Positions 60,583-64,000 of a DNA stretch of 64,000 bases are shown here, in pieces. A program made the position numbers and the translations under genes. The stretch comes from Streptomyces toxytricini (GTDB lineage Bacteria; Actinomycetota; Actinomycetes; Streptomycetales; Streptomycetaceae): assembly GCF_014649915.1 (NCBI RefSeq), contig NZ_BMTY01000006.1, positions 1-64,000 on the forward strand. Reading direction: 5' to 3'. Numbering within the stretch: position 1 is the first letter of the stretch; each line of letters begins with the position of its first letter. The notes beneath the pieces were generated by a model that was not told the DNA's origin, did no database searches, and was given only the letters and a program-made list of their open reading frames with translations.

Positions 60583-60603
60583 CGACCGACATAATGTCGG
60601 TCG
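60583..60603. promoter_or_regulatory. Perfect 21-bp palindrome across the ctaE start codon
   Basis: cgaccgacat-a-atgtcggtcg is a perfect 10+1+10 palindrome; the ATG at 60594 lies in its right arm. It could be an operator or an RNA hairpin blocking initiation, and cataat inside resembles a -10 element, which would fit a GTG start at 60603. Confidence 0.65.
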
Positions 60604-61214
60604 TGGCGACAGCAACGACAGTAGATACCGGGCACGCGCACCCGACGGTCAACAGGCCGAACCTCGTCAGCGTCGGAACCATCATCTGGTTGAGTTCCGA
60701 GCTGATGTTCTTCGCGGCCCTCTTCGCGATGTACTTCACCCTGCGATCGGTGACGGGCGCCGAGTACTGGTCAGAACAGGCTTCGGCCCTGAATCTGCCC
60801 TTCTCGGCGACGAACACCACGATCCTGGTGCTCTCCTCCCTCACCTGCCAGCTCGGCGTCTTCGCCGCCGAGCGCGGTGACGTGAAGAAGCTCCGGACGT
60901 GGTTCATCGTCACGTTCGTGATGGGTGCGATCTTCATTGGCGGCCAGGTGTTCGAGTACACCGAGCTGGTCAAGCACGAGGGCATGAGCCTCTCGTCCGG
61001 TCCGTACGGCTCGGTGTTCTACCTGACCACCGGCTTCCACGGTCTGCACGTGACGGGCGGTCTCATCGCCTTCCTGCTGGTCCTCGGCCGGACGTACGCG
61101 GCCAAGAGGTTCACCCACGAACAGGCCACCTCGGCCATCGTCGTGTCCTACTACTGGCACTTCGTCGATGTCGTCTGGATCGGCCTCTTCGCCACGATCT
61201 ACCTGATCAAGTAG
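60594..61214 (+). CDS. ctaE: Cytochrome c oxidase subunit III
   Basis: A 206-residue, five-TM subunit III. Characteristic segments: [62 protein letters not shown] and [22 protein letters not shown]. The ATG at 60594 ([10 protein letters not shown]) is assumed, but no Shine-Dalgarno precedes it; a GTG at 60603 is in frame. It heads the ctaE-qcrC-qcrA-qcrB operon. Confidence 0.95.
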   Translation: MSVVATATTVDTGHAHPTVNRPNLVSVGTIIWLSSELMFFAALFAMYFTLRSVTGAEYWSEQASALNLPFSATNTTILVLSSLTCQLGVFAAERGDVKKLRTWFIVTFVMGAIFIGGQVFEYTELVKHEGMSLSSGPYGSVFYLTTGFHGLHVTGGLIAFLLVLGRTYAAKRFTHEQATSAIVVSYYWHFVDVVWIGLFATIYLIK

Positions 61215-61288
61215 CGAACACGTGGCCGGGCCCGCCCGGCAACCATCCAGAAACACCGACGCAGAAGATCCTGACACCGGGGTAATCC

Positions 61289-62098
61289 GTGAAAAAGCTC
61301 TCCGCACGACGACGCCATCCGCTGGCGGCGGTCGTCGTTCTACTCCTCGCGCTGGCGGCCACTGGGGGGCTGTACGCCGCCTTCGCCCCTGCGGGCAAGG
61401 CGCAGGCCGAAGAAACCGCCCAGTCCCTCGCCATCGAGGAGGGCAAGAAGCTCTACGCCGTGGGTTGCGCCAGCTGCCACGGAACCGGTGGCGAGGGAAC
61501 CACTGACGGCCCCAGCCTGGTCGGCGTCGGCTCCGCGGCCGTCGACTTCCAGGTGAGCACCGGCCGCATGCCCGCCCAGCAGCCCGGCGCCCAGGTGCCG
61601 AAGAAGCCGGTCGTCTACTCCCAGGCGCAGATCGACCAGCTGGCCGCGTACATCGCGTCCCTCGGCGCCGGCCCGATCACGCCGACCAAGAAGCAGTACG
61701 ACCCGGCGGGTGCCGACATCGCCAACGGTGGCGAGCTGTTCCGCAACAACTGCGCGCAGTGCCACAACTTCACCGGCGAGGGCGGCGCGCTGACGAACGG
61801 CAAGTACGCCCCGAACCTCGAGGACGTCACGCCGAAGCACATCTACGAGGCCATGCTCACCGGCCCGCAGAACATGCCCTCCTTCCCGGACAGCGTCATG
61901 CCGGAGAAGGAGAAGAAGGACATCATCGCGTACCTCCAGAACGTGAACGGCGAGAAGTCGGTCAACCCCGGCGGCCTGAAGCTCGGCGGCCTCGGCCCCG
62001 TCTCGGAAGGCCTGTTCGGCTGGATCTTCGGTCTGGGTGCGCTGATCGCTGTCGCCGTCTGGGTCGCGGCCCACACCGCTAAGGCCAAGAAGTCATGA
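61289..62098 (+). CDS. qcrC: Diheme cytochrome c subunit of the bc1 complex
   Basis: A 269-residue protein from a GTG. An N-terminal signal anchor (HPLAAVVVLLLALAATGGLYAAF), two c-type heme motifs, CASCH and CAQCH, each with downstream Met ligands (QVSTGRMP; NMPSFPDSVM), and a C-terminal TM helix (LFGWIFGLGALIAVAVWVAAH). It carries electrons directly to CtaC, replacing a soluble cytochrome c. The stop overlaps the qcrA start (ATGA). Confidence 0.97.
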   Translation: MKKLSARRRHPLAAVVVLLLALAATGGLYAAFAPAGKAQAEETAQSLAIEEGKKLYAVGCASCHGTGGEGTTDGPSLVGVGSAAVDFQVSTGRMPAQQPGAQVPKKPVVYSQAQIDQLAAYIASLGAGPITPTKKQYDPAGADIANGGELFRNNCAQCHNFTGEGGALTNGKYAPNLEDVTPKHIYEAMLTGPQNMPSFPDSVMPEKEKKDIIAYLQNVNGEKSVNPGGLKLGGLGPVSEGLFGWIFGLGALIAVAVWVAAHTAKAKKS

Positions 62099-63153
62099 GT
62101 AGCCAAGAGATTCCCGAAGACAAGCACCTGCCGAGCGAGCAGGGCGACGCCCACCACGGTGGTGTGGCGGTCGCGGACGACCCGTTCGCCGACCCCGGCC
62201 TGCCGGTCCACAAGCCGCGCATCCAGGACATCGACGACCGCGCCGCGAAGCGCTCCGAGCGCACCGTGGCGATGCTGTTCACGGTGTCGATGCTGGCCAC
62301 CATCGCCTTCATCGCCGCGTACGTGATCATCCCGGTCGACAAGATCGTCTACATCTTCCCGCTCGGGAAGGTGAGCGCGCTCAACTTCGCGCTGGGCATG
62401 ACCCTGGGCACCGCCCTCTTCTGCATCGGCGCCGGCGCGGTCCACTGGGCCCGCACGCTGATGTCCGACGTCGAGGTCGCCGACGACCGCCACCCGATCG
62501 CGGCCCCGGCCGACGTCAAGGCGAAGGTCATGTCGGACTTCGCCGCCGGTGCCGAGGAGTCGGCCATCGGCCGCCGCCCGCTGATCCGCAACACCCTGCT
62601 GGGCGCGCTGGCCATGGTGCCGCTGTCCGGCCTGGTCCTGCTGCGCGACCTGGGCCCGCTGCCCGAGGAGAAGCTCCGCAAGACCGTCTGGGCCAAGGGC
62701 AAGCTGCTCATCAACCAGAACACGGGTGAGCCGCTGCGTCCCGAGGACGTCCAGGTCGGCTCGCTGACCTTCGTCCAGCCCGAGGGGCTGGAAGAGGGCA
62801 CCCACGAGTTCCAGACGGAGATCGCCAAGGCCGCCGTGATGATCGTCCGCATCCAGCCGGACGACATCAAGGACAAGCGCGAGCTCGAGTGGTCCCACGA
62901 CGGCATCGTGGCCTACTCGAAGATCTGCACCCACGTCGGCTGCCCGATCAGCCTGTACGAGCAGCAGACGCACCACGTGCTCTGCCCGTGCCACCAGTCC
63001 ACCTTCGACCTCTCCGACGGCGCGCGTGTCATCTTCGGCCCCGCCGGCCACGCGCTTCCGCAGCTGCGGATCGGCGTGAACGGCGAAGGCTTCCTCGAAG
63101 CGCTCGGCGACTTCGAGGAGCCCGTCGGTCCTGCATTCTGGGAGCGCGGATGA
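62095..63153 (+). CDS. qcrA: Rieske iron-sulfur subunit of the bc1 complex
   Basis: A 352-residue protein with an acidic N-terminal ~55-residue extension, three hydrophobic segments (residues ~60-80, ~95-115, ~165-180) and a Rieske domain. The 2Fe-2S ligands are in CTHVGCPISLYEQ and CPCHQSTFD (Cys-His pairs). It moves electrons from quinol to QcrC. The start overlaps qcrC and its stop overlaps qcrB. Confidence 0.97.
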   Translation: MSSQEIPEDKHLPSEQGDAHHGGVAVADDPFADPGLPVHKPRIQDIDDRAAKRSERTVAMLFTVSMLATIAFIAAYVIIPVDKIVYIFPLGKVSALNFALGMTLGTALFCIGAGAVHWARTLMSDVEVADDRHPIAAPADVKAKVMSDFAAGAEESAIGRRPLIRNTLLGALAMVPLSGLVLLRDLGPLPEEKLRKTVWAKGKLLINQNTGEPLRPEDVQVGSLTFVQPEGLEEGTHEFQTEIAKAAVMIVRIQPDDIKDKRELEWSHDGIVAYSKICTHVGCPISLYEQQTHHVLCPCHQSTFDLSDGARVIFGPAGHALPQLRIGVNGEGFLEALGDFEEPVGPAFWERG

Positions 63154-64000
63154 GTACCGCCACTGACAAGCGGAAGGCGCCCGCCGGCGAGCGCGTGGCC
63201 GACTGGGCGGACGGCCGCCTGGGCATCTACAGCCTCGCCAAGGCGAACATGCGCAAGATCTTCCCGGACCACTGGTCCTTCATGCTGGGTGAGATCTGCC
63301 TCTACAGCTTCATCATCATCATCCTCACGGGTGTGTACCTGACGCTGTTCTTCCACCCGAGCATGAACGAGGTGGAGTACCACGGCTCGTACGTCCCGAT
63401 GCAGGGCGTCATGATGTCCGAGGCCTTCGCCTCGACCCTGGACATCAGCTTCGACGTCCGCGGCGGTCTGCTCATCCGGCAGATCCACCACTGGGCCGCG
63501 CTGATCTTCGTCGCCGCGATGATCGTGCACATGATGCGCGTCTTCTTCACGGGCGCGTTCCGCAAGCCGCGCGAGGTCAACTGGGTCTTCGGCTTCCTGC
63601 TGCTGGTCCTCGGCATGTTCACCGGCTTCACCGGCTACTCCCTGCCGGACGACCTGCTCTCGGGCACCGGCGTCCGCTTCATGGAGGGCGCGATCCTGTC
63701 CGTGCCGGTCGTCGGCACGTACATCTCGTTCTTCCTCTTCGGCGGCGAGTTCCCCGGCAGCGACTTCGTGGCGCGGTTCTACTCGATCCACATCCTGCTG
63801 CTGCCCGGCATCATGATGGGCCTGCTCGTGGCCCACCTGATCCTGGTCTTCTACCACAAGCACACCCAGTTCCCCGGCCCCGGCCGGACGAACAACAACG
63901 TCGTCGGCATGCCGCTGCTGCCGGTCTACATGGCCAAGGCCGGAGGCTTCTTCTTCCTGGTCTTCGGTGTCATCGCGGCCATCGCGGCGATCGCCACGAT
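63150..64000 (+). CDS. qcrB: Cytochrome b subunit of the bc1 complex (truncated by window end)
   Basis: The ATG at 63150 overlaps the qcrA stop (ATGA); 283 complete codons are visible and the frame stays open to 64000. MSTATDKRKAPAG... is followed by WSFMLGEICLYSFIIIILTGVYL; heme b ligands lie in IHHWAALIFVAAMIVHMMRVFF and FYSIHILLLPGIMMGLLVAHL; a GYSLPDDLLSGTGVR segment is conserved. The C-terminal part lies outside the window. It oxidises menaquinol. Confidence 0.97.
   Translation, partial: MSTATDKRKAPAGERVADWADGRLGIYSLAKANMRKIFPDHWSFMLGEICLYSFIIIILTGVYLTLFFHPSMNEVEYHGSYVPMQGVMMSEAFASTLDISFDVRGGLLIRQIHHWAALIFVAAMIVHMMRVFFTGAFRKPREVNWVFGFLLLVLGMFTGFTGYSLPDDLLSGTGVRFMEGAILSVPVVGTYISFFLFGGEFPGSDFVARFYSIHILLLPGIMMGLLVAHLILVFYHKHTQFPGPGRTNNNVVGMPLLPVYMAKAGGFFFLVFGVIAAIAAIAT

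Noticed and set aside
1..64000. tRNA or rRNA genes
   Set aside because: No cloverleaf-like segment with TTCGA-type arms or rRNA sequence was recognised by eye; an automated scan would be needed to be sure.

Overview
The window is a piece of a Streptomyces (or very close actinomycete) chromosome. It has very high GC, strong G/C bias at third codon positions, frequent GTG starts, 4-nt stop/start overlaps (GTGA, ATGA), Streptomyces-type families (NsdA-like regulator, SpoIIE-type phosphatase, PspA/PspAA), and long perfect GC hairpins between convergent genes. The gene order lipB-lipA-DUF4191-RDD-glnA, aceE/sucB/lpd, pepA, cobT/cobU/cobS, erpA, PfkB kinase, ctaCDF, ctaE-qcrCAB matches a conserved actinobacterial core block. 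From memory this is the S. coelicolor SCO2148-SCO2200 region and M. tuberculosis Rv2193-Rv2220. No rRNA, tRNA, IS element, prophage or CRISPR array was seen.

Layout. 0-7 kb: a 49-bp tandem repeat, arsC, a small conserved ORF, a PP2C/SpoIIE phosphatase and a membrane protein, then an SPFH protein coupled to a NAD-kinase-like protein, a VIT/CCC1 transporter and a TIGR01777 epimerase. 7-16 kb: an FAD oxidoreductase behind a helically phased repeat array, an NsdA-like regulator, lipB, lipA, DUF4191, RDD and glnA with a clear double GlnR site. 16-27 kb: a TetR/SDR divergent pair around a palindrome, a DUF4240 protein, aceE, a GntR regulator, sucB-lpd and pepA. 27.3-34.1 kb: a five-gene exopolysaccharide island. 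34-46 kb: a histidine kinase, an MprF-like lysyltransferase, cobT, cobU, small genes, a methyltransferase, DUF3043, pspA-pspAA, cobS and a response regulator. 45.7-55 kb: an RND transporter, nadA, erpA, a secreted protein, a PfkB (adenosine-type) kinase and a cysteine desulfurase-TusA fusion. 55.4-64 kb: the aa3 cytochrome c oxidase genes ctaCDF, an L,D-transpeptidase, a receiver protein, and ctaE-qcrC-qcrA-qcrB, with qcrB cut by the window end.

Most exciting system: the 27.3-34.1 kb island encodes an Agd3-like (CE18-type) deacetylase, a PelF-like glycosyltransferase, a 12-TM membrane protein, a spherulin-4/Sph3-like hydrolase and a GH114 endo-polygalactosaminidase lipoprotein. This is the enzyme set of fungal galactosaminogalactan and bacterial Pel polysaccharide pathways, inserted into an otherwise conserved core block. 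The glycosyltransferase carries a TTA codon, the only one I noticed in a coding frame, which suggests bldA-dependent developmental control.

Functional links: lipA/lipB make the lipoyl cofactor used by the aceE/sucB/lpd complexes nearby; erpA can supply Fe-S clusters to NadA, LipA and the Rieske protein QcrA; ctaCDEF and qcrCAB form the bcc-aa3 respiratory supercomplex. All calls come from reading the sequence and knowledge of families; no database search was run.
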